Source: an uncultured Lachnospiraceae bacterium (GTDB lineage: Bacteria; Bacillota; Clostridia; Lachnospirales; Lachnospiraceae). Taken from it: DNA of 64,000 bases. A program made the translations under genes and the position numbers. The stretch spans positions 1 through 64,000 of the forward strand of contig CALWSG010000063.1 of the NCBI GenBank assembly GCA_944384155.1, written 5' to 3'. Positions 1 to 6,224 of this stretch are shown in pieces (position 1 is the first letter of the stretch; each line of letters begins with the position of its first letter). The notes beneath the pieces are model-generated. The model made no database searches, was not told the DNA's origin, and was given only the letters and a program-made list of their open reading frames with translations.

Positions 1-123
1 GGCTTTAGATCAGCAAAGCCGGGGAATGTGCAGACATTCATCGGAACTCCCGGCAAAAGGCTTGCAAAGGTGATTTCCCTTTCCTTTACGAGTACAGAAT
101 TGCAGATTGATGATTTTGTATAA
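1..123 (+). CDS. Partial CDS, C-terminal 40 residues, unknown element protein
   Basis: Frame 1 is open from the window edge to a TAA at 121-123 and ends in the residues QIDDFV. Only the last 40 codons are present. I do not recognise the family. The next gene starts 17 bases later with its own RBS, so the two are probably co-transcribed as part of the mobile element. Confidence 0.5.
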   Translation, partial: GFRSAKPGNVQTFIGTPGKRLAKVISLSFTSTELQIDDFV

Positions 124-140
124 ATAAGGAGCGAACTGAA

Positions 141-344
141 TTGAACAAAGGAAATGTTATAGAAATTAGATGTAAAAAATGCAACAAGTTAATGATGGAA
201 TACTTTGTATGCGGTGATGATTTCGCTGTGGCACTTCAGAATATTGGAATTAAGTGTGACAGATGCAAGCGAGTGATGATACTTAAGAAGTATTCCGAGG
301 GAATGATGAAGGAACATTCTGAGAATGGGACTTTCAGAATATAA
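141..344 (+). CDS. Small Com-like zinc-ribbon protein
   Basis: The 67-residue protein has two CxxC pairs (C11/C14 and C39/C42) in the contexts RCKKCNK and KCDRCKR, so it should bind one zinc ion. The pattern resembles the Com family of small zinc-ribbon translational or DNA-binding regulators known from phage Mu and mobile elements. That assignment is by motif only, and the loop between the two knuckles is longer than in Mu Com. It starts at TTG, supported by AAGGAG at 126-131. It sits directly after the truncated first gene and before a strong hairpin, so it probably ends an element operon. Confidence 0.6.
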   Translation: MNKGNVIEIRCKKCNKLMMEYFVCGDDFAVALQNIGIKCDRCKRVMILKKYSEGMMKEHSENGTFRI

Positions 345-359
345 TGATTGAAAATTAAA

Positions 360-469
360 TTACAGCCCACCTGATAAGGGCACATCGAAAGATGGAAGCA
401 CCAGAGACGCAGGGGAAACGAACAGTATTTATGATACTGGTTTCCTCGTGCGTCTTTTTTGTGCTGTAA
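360..469 (+). terminator. Structured element: strong terminator hairpin inside an outer inverted repeat
   Basis: A long stem pairs GACGCAGGGGAAAC (406-419) with GTTTCCTCGTGCGTC (from 439), with AGTAT/ATACT extending it, and is followed by TTTTTT at 455-460. An outer pair, TTACAGC (360-366) and GCTGTAA (463-469), encloses it. A CATC-GAAA-GATG mini-hairpin lies near 383-394. The inner stem reads as a Rho-independent terminator. The layered structure just before an xre gene could also be a regulated leader. Confidence 0.6.
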
Positions 470-514
470 AGGGTAATCCGACTTGTTCGTTTCCAAGGGC
501 GGCAAGGAGGATTT

Positions 515-862
515 ATGAGCAGTAAAGCACAGACAAGAGAAAAGGATTATGAGAGAGGAATACGAATTGCTGACAGGAGAAAGGCGATAGGATTATCACA
601 GGATGAGTTAGCTCATAGAGTAGGTATAGGCAGACAAGCATTATCTGCGATTGAAAATGGTGGAGATTTTAAGACACAGACATTAGATAATCTGGCAATC
701 GTACTTGGTGTATCTGTTGATTTCATAATGTATGGAAAGAATGAAGAAAATTCAGAACTATTATCTGAGGCAATGGATGTTCTTTCAGATATGGATGAAT
801 TGCAGATAAGACAGTGTCTTGCAATGATGAAAGCAATGAAAAGCGTGTCAGTTGAAAAGTGA
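515..862 (+). CDS. Xre-family helix-turn-helix regulator
   Basis: This 115-residue protein has an HTH_3/Cro-C1 domain at about residues 15-70. The recognition-helix region reads GLSQDELAHRVGIGRQALSAIENG. The C-terminal third is predicted helical and may dimerise. The RBS AAGGAGG at 504-510 fixes the start. It is the first gene after the 360-469 hairpin and is followed at once by two palindromes (864-910). It is therefore a likely autoregulator, or regulator of the downstream element genes through xis and int. The specific target is inferred from position only. Confidence 0.85.
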   Translation: MSSKAQTREKDYERGIRIADRRKAIGLSQDELAHRVGIGRQALSAIENGGDFKTQTLDNLAIVLGVSVDFIMYGKNEENSELLSEAMDVLSDMDELQIRQCLAMMKAMKSVSVEK

Positions 863-863
863 T

Positions 864-910
864 TGTCGTGTTTACACGACATAATTGTCGCCTGTACACG
901 GTCGGCAATT
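864..910. promoter_or_regulatory. Tandem palindromic operators
   Basis: A perfect palindrome TGTCGTGT-TT-ACACGACA lies at 864-881. A related imperfect one (AATTGTCG...CGGCAATT around a GTAC centre) lies at about 884-910. The centres are 23 bases apart, roughly two helical turns. They lie between the xre gene and the 1017-2882 gene run. Likely binding sites for one of the Xre regulators, by position. Confidence 0.55.
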
Positions 911-1016
911 AAGGTGTGGCAGATTACAATATACTTGTGCTTGAGATACAGCACAGAGTTTGAAAGCGGCGTGCACAATGCTTTCTTTAATATTTCAATT
1001 AAGGAAGGTAATAGCC

Positions 1017-1385
1017 ATGAAAAAGTATAACGGAAAAGAACTTTACAAAGGACTTTTGTTTATAAAGTCAATGATGAGTATGAATAATGTGAACCGACAG
1101 AAAGAACTTGATCAGACATATGCTTTAAGTGTGGGAATTGAGTGTGATCAGACTGTTGTAGATGATGGAGCATCTACATCGGTTGACAGACCTCAGATGC
1201 GTCAGCTGATGGAAATTCTTGAGATTTCAGATTACAAGGTACTTGTCGTAGAAGATATTTATGAGATTACAAGAAATCCGGAAGATTTAAAGTCAATGAT
1301 GGATCGCATAAATGATTTGGGTGTGACAATATTTGACCTTGGTACTATGAGTGCGAGGTACAACAATTATGCGATTGAGTGTTAG
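1017..1385 (+). CDS. Serine-recombinase-like N-terminal domain protein, probably inactive
   Basis: The 122-residue protein matches the resolvase N-terminal fold in outline. The hallmarks are a DRPQMRQLMEIL segment (the RP.l..ll motif), then VLVVEDIYEITRN where active enzymes have the LDRLsRn motif, then a DLGVTIFDL strand. The catalytic serine of the YxRVS motif is not present (the region reads FIKSMMSM) and one of the paired arginines is lost, so strand cleavage is unlikely. There is no DNA-binding C-terminal domain. The start at 1017 follows AAGGAAGG; an in-frame ATG further upstream at about 978 lacks a convincing RBS. A second such protein follows at 1881. Its role in the element is unknown. 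Confidence 0.6.
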   Translation: MKKYNGKELYKGLLFIKSMMSMNNVNRQKELDQTYALSVGIECDQTVVDDGASTSVDRPQMRQLMEILEISDYKVLVVEDIYEITRNPEDLKSMMDRINDLGVTIFDLGTMSARYNNYAIEC

Positions 1386-1539
1386 GAATTCAGGCAGGTA
1401 TTCCTACATTGTATTTGCTTCTGAAACAGTGGTATTTGATGACTATGGGAAGCCAGTCATCAAATGCCCAACAGAGGCTGAGGCAGTGGAATACATCATG
1501 AATCGGTTAGAGAGTGAGGTTATTCAGGATGATATATGA
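1369..1539 (+). CDS. Small hypothetical protein (56 aa)
   Basis: The short frame overlaps the end of the recombinase-like gene by 17 bases and the start of the next regulator. It contains the segment CPTEAEAVEYIMNRL, predicted helical. A weak GCGAGG precedes the chosen ATG at 1369; a longer start at 1351 is possible. No family is recognised. Tight packing between two credible genes in the same direction is the main support for translation. Confidence 0.45.
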   Translation: MRLSVRNSGRYSYIVFASETVVFDDYGKPVIKCPTEAEAVEYIMNRLESEVIQDDI

Positions 1540-1879
1540 TATTTATGCAGTTGGTAATACTTTGAGAAGTATTAGAAATAAATATGGATATACACAGAAT
1601 GATATGGCGGAGAGCCTTGATGTAAGTTATATTCATTATTCGCAAATTGAGCAGGGAAGACATCGGATGAGTCTGGAACTTATGCTGAAGATTGTAACAA
1701 AGTATGGAGTAGATCCTAATACATTGTTTGGAATTGAAAGCAGGGAAAAACATGAGAATAAAGATTTGTCTGTATTGGAAGATAAATTGCAGATGCTTAA
1801 ACCAAATGATAGAGAATATGCAATGTCTACATGTTTGATTTTTATTGAAGGCTTAGAGGCAAGAAAGGAAGTGGTTTGA
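1529..1879 (+). CDS. Xre-family helix-turn-helix regulator (second copy)
   Basis: The 116-residue protein has an HTH_3 domain at about residues 9-65, with the segment YTQNDMAESLDVSYIHYSQI covering the HTH. Its C-terminal tail is helical. The ATG at 1529 is preferred over a GTG at 1514 because GTGAGG lies nine bases upstream. It overlaps the preceding small ORF by 11 bases and ends two bases before the next gene, so it is translated within a polycistronic message. It probably regulates element maintenance or excision; no direct target is visible. Confidence 0.8.
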   Translation: MIYDIYAVGNTLRSIRNKYGYTQNDMAESLDVSYIHYSQIEQGRHRMSLELMLKIVTKYGVDPNTLFGIESREKHENKDLSVLEDKLQMLKPNDREYAMSTCLIFIEGLEARKEVV

Positions 1880-1880
1880 A

Positions 1881-2300
1881 ATGAGAAGAGCAGGAAGAAA
1901 GAAAAAGCCACTGACCATACAGCCGATAAAGTGTGTTGTGATGTTGTCTTCTGATGAGGAGAATGACTGTATTGCAGCAGAGAAAAAGGAAAATAAGCAG
2001 TTGAAACGAATCATGGAATTTGCTGACAATAACAATCTTATTCCTATGAAAGTATTCCGAAGAGGAATTTTTGGACGACGATTAAGGGATGAAGTGTTTT
2101 ATAAGGCAATAAGATATATGAGAGCAGGAAAGGCAGATGCGCTTATCGTAACAAATCTCGATGCTATTTCAGACGGAATAGCAGATTCTTATTTAAAAAT
2201 AGGAGCAGTAAGGGAAGCTGGGTATAGATTATTCAGTGTAGATGAGAAGGAACCCAAGGTTGACTTGTATATTCCACCAAAGAGAGGTGATCTGCAGTGA
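1881..2300 (+). CDS. Second serine-recombinase-like protein, probably inactive
   Basis: The 139 residues follow the resolvase catalytic-domain layout: a first strand CVVMLSSDEEN, a helical region, then ADALIVTNLDAISDGIAD where active enzymes have the LDRLSRn motif, then REAGYRLFSVDE. Both arginines of that motif are replaced by A and D, and the usual YxRVS serine context is not intact, so catalysis is unlikely. The N-terminus is basic (RRAGRKKK). It overlaps the MazF-like gene by four bases, which suggests translational coupling. It may be a structural partner or regulator rather than a recombinase; that is inference. Confidence 0.6.
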   Translation: MRRAGRKKKPLTIQPIKCVVMLSSDEENDCIAAEKKENKQLKRIMEFADNNNLIPMKVFRRGIFGRRLRDEVFYKAIRYMRAGKADALIVTNLDAISDGIADSYLKIGAVREAGYRLFSVDEKEPKVDLYIPPKRGDLQ

Positions 2301-2662
2301 AGATAAAGAGAAATATGATTGTGTGGGCTGAATTAAAAAGTGGACTCAGGCATATACAAGCTGGAAGGAGACCATGTATTGTAATAAGCTGCGACAAAGC
2401 AAACGGAAAATCACCTGTATACACAGTTGTTCCGGGGACAACTAAGTTGAAAAAGGATTATATTCCAGTACATTTCAATATTGAGCCTTCAGAAATTAGA
2501 GGATTTTTAAGACATACAACAATGTTTTTACCGGAGCAGCTTGTCACAATAAATGAGGAACAGATAATACAGACTGCCGGGATGATTGTCAGCACAGATG
2601 CAATAAAAAAGGTTGATGCGATGTTAGTCAGACAGCTGCAGATTGGAGAATATGATGGATGA
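2297..2662 (+). CDS. MazF/PemK-like protein
   Basis: The 121-residue protein shows the PemK/MazF fold signature: an N-terminal strand with IVWAELKSGLRHIQAGRRPCIVIS, then TVVPGTT, then the late segment FLPEQLVTINEEQI. MazF homologues are sequence-specific endoribonucleases. The family position suggests RNA cleavage, but some element-borne members may act as regulators instead. It starts at GTG 2297 behind GAGGTGA and overlaps the upstream recombinase-like gene by four bases. No classical MazE-type antitoxin ORF precedes it. It overlaps xis slightly, so it belongs to the xis-int expression unit. Confidence 0.75.
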   Translation: MKIKRNMIVWAELKSGLRHIQAGRRPCIVISCDKANGKSPVYTVVPGTTKLKKDYIPVHFNIEPSEIRGFLRHTTMFLPEQLVTINEEQIIQTAGMIVSTDAIKKVDAMLVRQLQIGEYDG

Positions 2663-2882
2663 TGAAAATGAATTAGAGAATCAGAGTATAGATATTCCTA
2701 TATGGAAGCGATATTTGCTTTCTGTAACTGAAGCGGCACAGTTTTATCACATTGGTGAAAAGAGACTTAGACAAATTGTAGATATCCATCCAAATGGGGA
2801 GTTTTATCTGTTAGTAGGAAACAAAGTTTTGTTTAAGAAAGAGAAATTTGAGCAATTTCTGGCAGAGTCAACTGCAATTTAA
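2655..2882 (+). CDS. xis: Excisionase (Tn916 Xis-like)
   Basis: The protein of about 75 residues carries the Tn916 Xis-type winged-helix pattern: DIPIWKRYLLSVTEAAQFY, HIGEKRLRQIV, then GNKVLFKKEKFEQFL. Xis proteins bend att-site DNA and steer the integrase towards excision. It lies immediately before the integrase, the standard order. Starts at TTG 2643 or ATG 2652 are also possible; ATG 2655 has the best spacing from GGAG at 2645-2648. It overlaps the end of the MazF-like gene. Confidence 0.85.
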   Translation: MDDENELENQSIDIPIWKRYLLSVTEAAQFYHIGEKRLRQIVDIHPNGEFYLLVGNKVLFKKEKFEQFLAESTAI

Positions 2883-2963
2883 TATGTAAAGTAGTAGAAA
2901 AGGGGGCACAAATGTGGTACAATAACCATGCTAGGGCTCTCTTTTTTGAAAGGAGACAAAGCT

Positions 2964-4163
2964 ATGAGTGAGAAAAGACGAGATAATCGCAATAGAATTC
3001 TTCACGAAGGAGAGTACCAGAGAGCAGATGGACGTTATCGTTTTAGATATGTAGATATTCATGGAAATGAAGGGAATTTATATAGTTGGCGTTTGGACCA
3101 TAATGATCCTATACCTAAAGGAAAGAAAATGGAGCTTTCTTTAAGAGAAAAGGAAAAACAGCTGGAACAGGATATGTTTAACGGACTTGTTCCAGGAGGT
3201 GGAGGACTTACAGTTCTTGAATTAGTGGAGAAATATGTAAGTCTTAAAATAGGGGTCAGACAGAGTACTTATGCTGGTTATAAGACGGTAATTAATCTGC
3301 TGAAAAAAGATGATTTTGGCAAAAAAAGAATCGACAAAGTGAAATTATCGGATGCGAAAGCCTGGTTGATCAAGCTTCAGAGGGTAGATGGAAAAGGTTA
3401 TAGTTCAATTCATACTATCCGGGGAGTATTAAGACCGGCATTTCAGATGGCGGAAGAAGATGACTTGATTCGCAAAAATCCATTTGGCTTTGAACTGGTC
3501 AATGTTATTGTGAATGATAGTGTGAGAAGAGAAGCTGTCACAAGAAAGCAGGAGCGGGAATTTCTAAGATTCATAAAAGAAGATGCGCATTTTTGCAAGT
3601 ACTATGATGCAATATTTATTCTCTTTAACACAGGACTTCGTATATCAGAGTTCTGTGGGCTTACAAAATCAGATTTGGATTTTAAAAACAAAAGAATACG
3701 GGTAAATCATCAATTACAGAGAACAAGTCAGATGCAGTATATCATTGAAAAGCCTAAGACAGAAAGTGGCGAGAGATATGTTCCAATGTCTGATGAGGTG
3801 GTGGCTTGTTTCAAGAGAATACTTAAGGACAGGGTCAATCCCAAAGTTGAACCGATGGTTGATGGAATGACAGGATTTTTATTCCTTGATAAGAATGATA
3901 TGCCTATGGTGGCATTACATTGGGAAAAGTATTTCCAACATATTCGGGAAAAGTACAATAGCATATATAAGGTTCAGATGCCGCCGATTACACCACATGT
4001 GTGTCGCCATACATTTTGTTCTAATATGGCTAAGTCGGGAATGAATCCGAAGATGCTTCAGTATATTATGGGACACTCGGATATCAGTGTTACGATGAAT
4101 ACCTATACTCATGTTAAATTTCAGGATGCACAGGAAGATTTTCAAAAAGCAATTAATTCATAA
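2964..4163 (+). CDS. int: Tyrosine recombinase, Tn916-type integrase
   Basis: This 399-residue enzyme integrates and excises the element. It has an N-terminal arm-binding domain (about 10-75), a SAM-like core-binding domain (about 80-180), and a catalytic domain. The catalytic residues are visible: R226 in NTGLRISEF, the lysine in EKPKTESGER, H/R348 in HVCRHTF, the GHSD histidine, and nucleophile Y381 in MNTYTHV. The length matches Tn916 Int (about 405). Start ATG 2964 is chosen for the RBS AAAGGAG; an in-frame ATG at 2928 has none. An extended -10-like TGTGGTACAAT lies upstream near 2912-2922. The reading direction is outward, towards the right end. Confidence 0.95.
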   Translation: MSEKRRDNRNRILHEGEYQRADGRYRFRYVDIHGNEGNLYSWRLDHNDPIPKGKKMELSLREKEKQLEQDMFNGLVPGGGGLTVLELVEKYVSLKIGVRQSTYAGYKTVINLLKKDDFGKKRIDKVKLSDAKAWLIKLQRVDGKGYSSIHTIRGVLRPAFQMAEEDDLIRKNPFGFELVNVIVNDSVRREAVTRKQEREFLRFIKEDAHFCKYYDAIFILFNTGLRISEFCGLTKSDLDFKNKRIRVNHQLQRTSQMQYIIEKPKTESGERYVPMSDEVVACFKRILKDRVNPKVEPMVDGMTGFLFLDKNDMPMVALHWEKYFQHIREKYNSIYKVQMPPITPHVCRHTFCSNMAKSGMNPKMLQYIMGHSDISVTMNTYTHVKFQDAQEDFQKAINS

Positions 4164-4395
4164 TGACCTGATGAAAATGAGAGAAAAATGGCTGAATGCC
4201 AGTATTTATCTTAATCCCCAATTTCTTACCTGTCGATTCCCAATGGCAGATTTGCCTTTGGTACAGACTTGAAATTTACCAAAGTTTTTACCAAAATTGA
4301 TGACAAAAATATGCAAAGATATGCCAAAATATGCCAGAATAAGTGAAAAATGAAGAAAGGTAAAAAGGCTTGAAAAGCCCGAAAATACTGGAAAT
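4164..4395. other. Element right end / probable attachment region
   Basis: This non-coding stretch lies between the integrase and the phosphatase gene. It contains repeated TACCAAA units (about 4276-4296) and three ATATGCMAA/ATATGCC copies (about 4309-4335), the kind of short direct repeats that integrase arm domains bind. A small GGCTT-GAA-AAGCC hairpin lies at about 4367-4379. The segment 4228-4250 resembles the phosphatase active-site coding sequence at 4435-4457 in 17 of 23 positions, including an exact CCAATGGCAGA. Confidence 0.5.
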
Positions 4396-4872
4396 ATGAG
4401 AAAAATCAAGATTTTATTTGTTTGCCACGGCAACATTTGCCGTTCGCCAATGGCAGAGTTTGTTTTTAAGGATATGGTTAAAAAGAAGGGGCTGGCAGGC
4501 AGCTTTTTTATTGCTTCTGCCGCCACCAGTACGGAGGAGCTTGGCAATCCGGTTCATGTCGGAACAAGGGCAGTGCTTGGAAAACTGGGTATATCTACAG
4601 AGGGAAAGTATGCCGTTCAGGTAAAAAGAGAGGATTATAGAAATTATGATTATATTATAGGGATGGATAGTGCCAATATAAGGAATATGAATAGAATATT
4701 TGGAGATGATAAGGATAATAAAATATGGAAAATGTTGGAGTTTGCAGGTATGAGCCGTGATGTGGATGACCCGTGGTATACAGGGAAATTTGAAAAAACA
4801 TATGAGGATATACTGGCAGGCTGTAAAGGGCTGTTAGAATATATAATGAATCATGATAAAGACAGGCTTTAG
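4396..4872 (+). CDS. Low-molecular-weight protein tyrosine phosphatase
   Basis: The 158-residue enzyme has the family P-loop at its N-terminus (C10 in VCHGNICRSPMAEF, with R16) and the general acid region VDDPWYTG at about residues 123-129. Length and motif spacing are normal, so it looks functional. LMW-PTPs remove phosphate from tyrosine or arginine residues. The start has only a weak RBS (TGGA) and the upstream DNA appears to belong to the mobile element. Its native promoter or leader may therefore have been replaced on integration. A terminator follows at 4889. Confidence 0.92.
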   Translation: MRKIKILFVCHGNICRSPMAEFVFKDMVKKKGLAGSFFIASAATSTEELGNPVHVGTRAVLGKLGISTEGKYAVQVKREDYRNYDYIIGMDSANIRNMNRIFGDDKDNKIWKMLEFAGMSRDVDDPWYTGKFEKTYEDILAGCKGLLEYIMNHDKDRL

Positions 4873-4888
4873 GGAAGGAGATTAGTGG

Positions 4889-4967
4889 GAAAAATAAGCT
4901 GGAAATCTTATTTTTCACAAGCCATGCACAGCATGGCTTTGGCTATTTGTGCAGGAGCTCACAAATA
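4889..4967 (+). terminator. Terminator plus two further perfect hairpins
   Basis: GAAAAATAAG (4889-4898) pairs with CTTATTTTTC (4907-4916), a likely terminator for the phosphatase gene. It is followed by AAGCCATGC-ACA-GCATGGCTT (4919-4939) and by TATTTGTG (4944-4951) with CACAAATA (4960-4967). Three hairpins in under 80 bases is unusual here and could be an intergenic repeat element. Confidence 0.55.
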
Positions 4968-5020
4968 AGCTTTGATAACACGACTCGTCGCAAAAAATGC
5001 TCCGGAATGGAGAGATTATA

Positions 5021-5620
5021 ATGGAAAATTATGTAATACGACTTGAAGAGGAAAAGGATTACAGAGAGGTTGAGGAACTTACAAGAGAGGCATTTTGGAA
5101 TAAATACAGACCTGGCTGCAATGAGCATTATATTCTTCACTGCTACAGAGAGCGTGAGGAATTTGTAAAGGAGCTTGACTATGTAATTGAGGAGAACGGA
5201 AAAATAATTGCACATATTATGTACAGTCATGGAAAGATAAATTGTGATGACGGCAGGGATATTCCGGTAATGCTGTTTGGACCTGTAAGCGTTTTGCCTA
5301 AGTATCAGGGTAAAGGGTATGGAAGTATGCTTATAAATTACACATTAGAGCAGGCACGCAATATCGGCTGTGGAGCAGTTGTAATAACGGGAAGCCCTGA
5401 ATATTATCACCGATTTGGATTTGTAAGCGGTCAATCCATGAATATTTATTACGGACGTGTGCCAAGGGATGAAAAAACGCCCTACTTTATGGTAAAGGAG
5501 CTTATTCCCGGGTATCTTGACGGGGTTAAGGGAATATTTATGGAACCTGAGGGCTATATGGTTGACGAAAGTGAAGCAGAGAAATTTGATTTGGGATTTG
5601 AAAGGAGAAGCCTTGGATAA
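5021..5620 (+). CDS. GNAT-family N-acetyltransferase
   Basis: The 199-residue protein has the GNAT acetyl-CoA binding motif A in VLPKYQGKGYGSMLI (the QxxGxG pattern) and a following YYHRFGFVSG segment typical of the YhbS-type subgroup. The substrate cannot be told from sequence. The RBS GGAGAG at 5009-5014 supports ATG 5021 over an in-frame ATG at 4997. Its stop overlaps the TTG start of the response regulator, so it is translationally coupled to the Bce module. It may modify an antibiotic or a wall precursor; that is inference from position. Confidence 0.85.
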   Translation: MENYVIRLEEEKDYREVEELTREAFWNKYRPGCNEHYILHCYREREEFVKELDYVIEENGKIIAHIMYSHGKINCDDGRDIPVMLFGPVSVLPKYQGKGYGSMLINYTLEQARNIGCGAVVITGSPEYYHRFGFVSGQSMNIYYGRVPRDEKTPYFMVKELIPGYLDGVKGIFMEPEGYMVDESEAEKFDLGFERRSLG

Positions 5621-6224
5621 AATATTAGTTGTTGAGGATGATGTTTCAATAAAGAATGAGCTTTGTACACTTCTGCGTGTAAACGGATATGAAACTGTAG
5701 ATAAGCCGCCTTGTGATTTGGCACTGCTTGATATAAATCTCCCGGGGGAGAACGGATACGAAATATGCAGGAAGTTAAGGCTTAATTCAGATGTGCCTGT
5801 TATCTTTCTTACGGCGAGAGATACGGTGGAGGATGAGATAGTGGCATTTGGAGTTGGTGCAGATGATTTTATAAGAAAGCCATATCATTCCTCCATTCTT
5901 CTTGCAAGGATAGCAACACATTTAAAGAGAAAAAACAGTACTGTATTGTCAAAAAACGGTCTTACGTTAAATCTGTCAGATATGTATGTAAGCTTTAAGG
6001 AAAAAAAAGAGGAGCTTACAAAGAACGAAAGCAGGATTTTAGCCTGTCTTATGAAGAAGGACTTATGTACAAGGGAAGAGATTATAGAGGACTTGTGGAG
6101 TAATAGTCTGTATATAGATGAAAACACCTTGTATGTAAATATTAACCGTCTGAGAGAAAAGCTTAAACGCATGGGAGCAGGGGAATACATAAGAACAATA
6201 AGGGGAGTTGGGTACAGATTATGA
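5613..6224 (+). CDS. OmpR/BceR-type response regulator with shortened receiver
   Basis: The 203-residue regulator has a receiver domain (acidic D9/D10, phospho-acceptor D40 in LLDINLPG, T67, K89 in IRKPY) and a C-terminal OmpR winged helix (about 110-203, ending RTIRGVGYRL). The acceptor D is at 40 instead of the usual 50-53. The segment between NGYET and DLALLD is only six residues, so about 12 residues (the alpha-2 region) are missing without a frame shift. TTG 5613 is the start, five bases after AAAGGAG and inside the end of the GNAT gene. It overlaps the kinase gene by four bases and probably binds the palindrome at 7192. Confidence 0.88.
   Translation: MDKILVVEDDVSIKNELCTLLRVNGYETVDKPPCDLALLDINLPGENGYEICRKLRLNSDVPVIFLTARDTVEDEIVAFGVGADDFIRKPYHSSILLARIATHLKRKNSTVLSKNGLTLNLSDMYVSFKEKKEELTKNESRILACLMKKDLCTREEIIEDLWSNSLYIDENTLYVNINRLREKLKRMGAGEYIRTIRGVGYRL

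Larger units (their letters stand above)
1..4395. mobile_element. Right end of an integrated element (Tn916-like xis-int module)
   Basis: The stretch carries a compact run of small regulators, a MazF-like protein, an excisionase and a terminal tyrosine integrase. This is the usual right-end order of Tn916-family and related Firmicutes integrative elements. The left end and any conjugation genes lie before the window. The exact right boundary is not proven; it should lie between the integrase stop (4163) and the phosphatase gene starting at 4396, or just inside that gene. No resistance gene is visible in the part present. Confidence 0.72.

Noticed and set aside
960-1016. Longer start for the recombinase-like protein
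   Set aside because: The in-frame extension lies over the upstream non-coding region with no RBS, while ATG 1017 follows AAGGAAGG.
2928-2963. Integrase start at ATG 2928
   Set aside because: No RBS precedes it, and ATG 2964 has AAAGGAG at the right distance and fits the family N-terminus.
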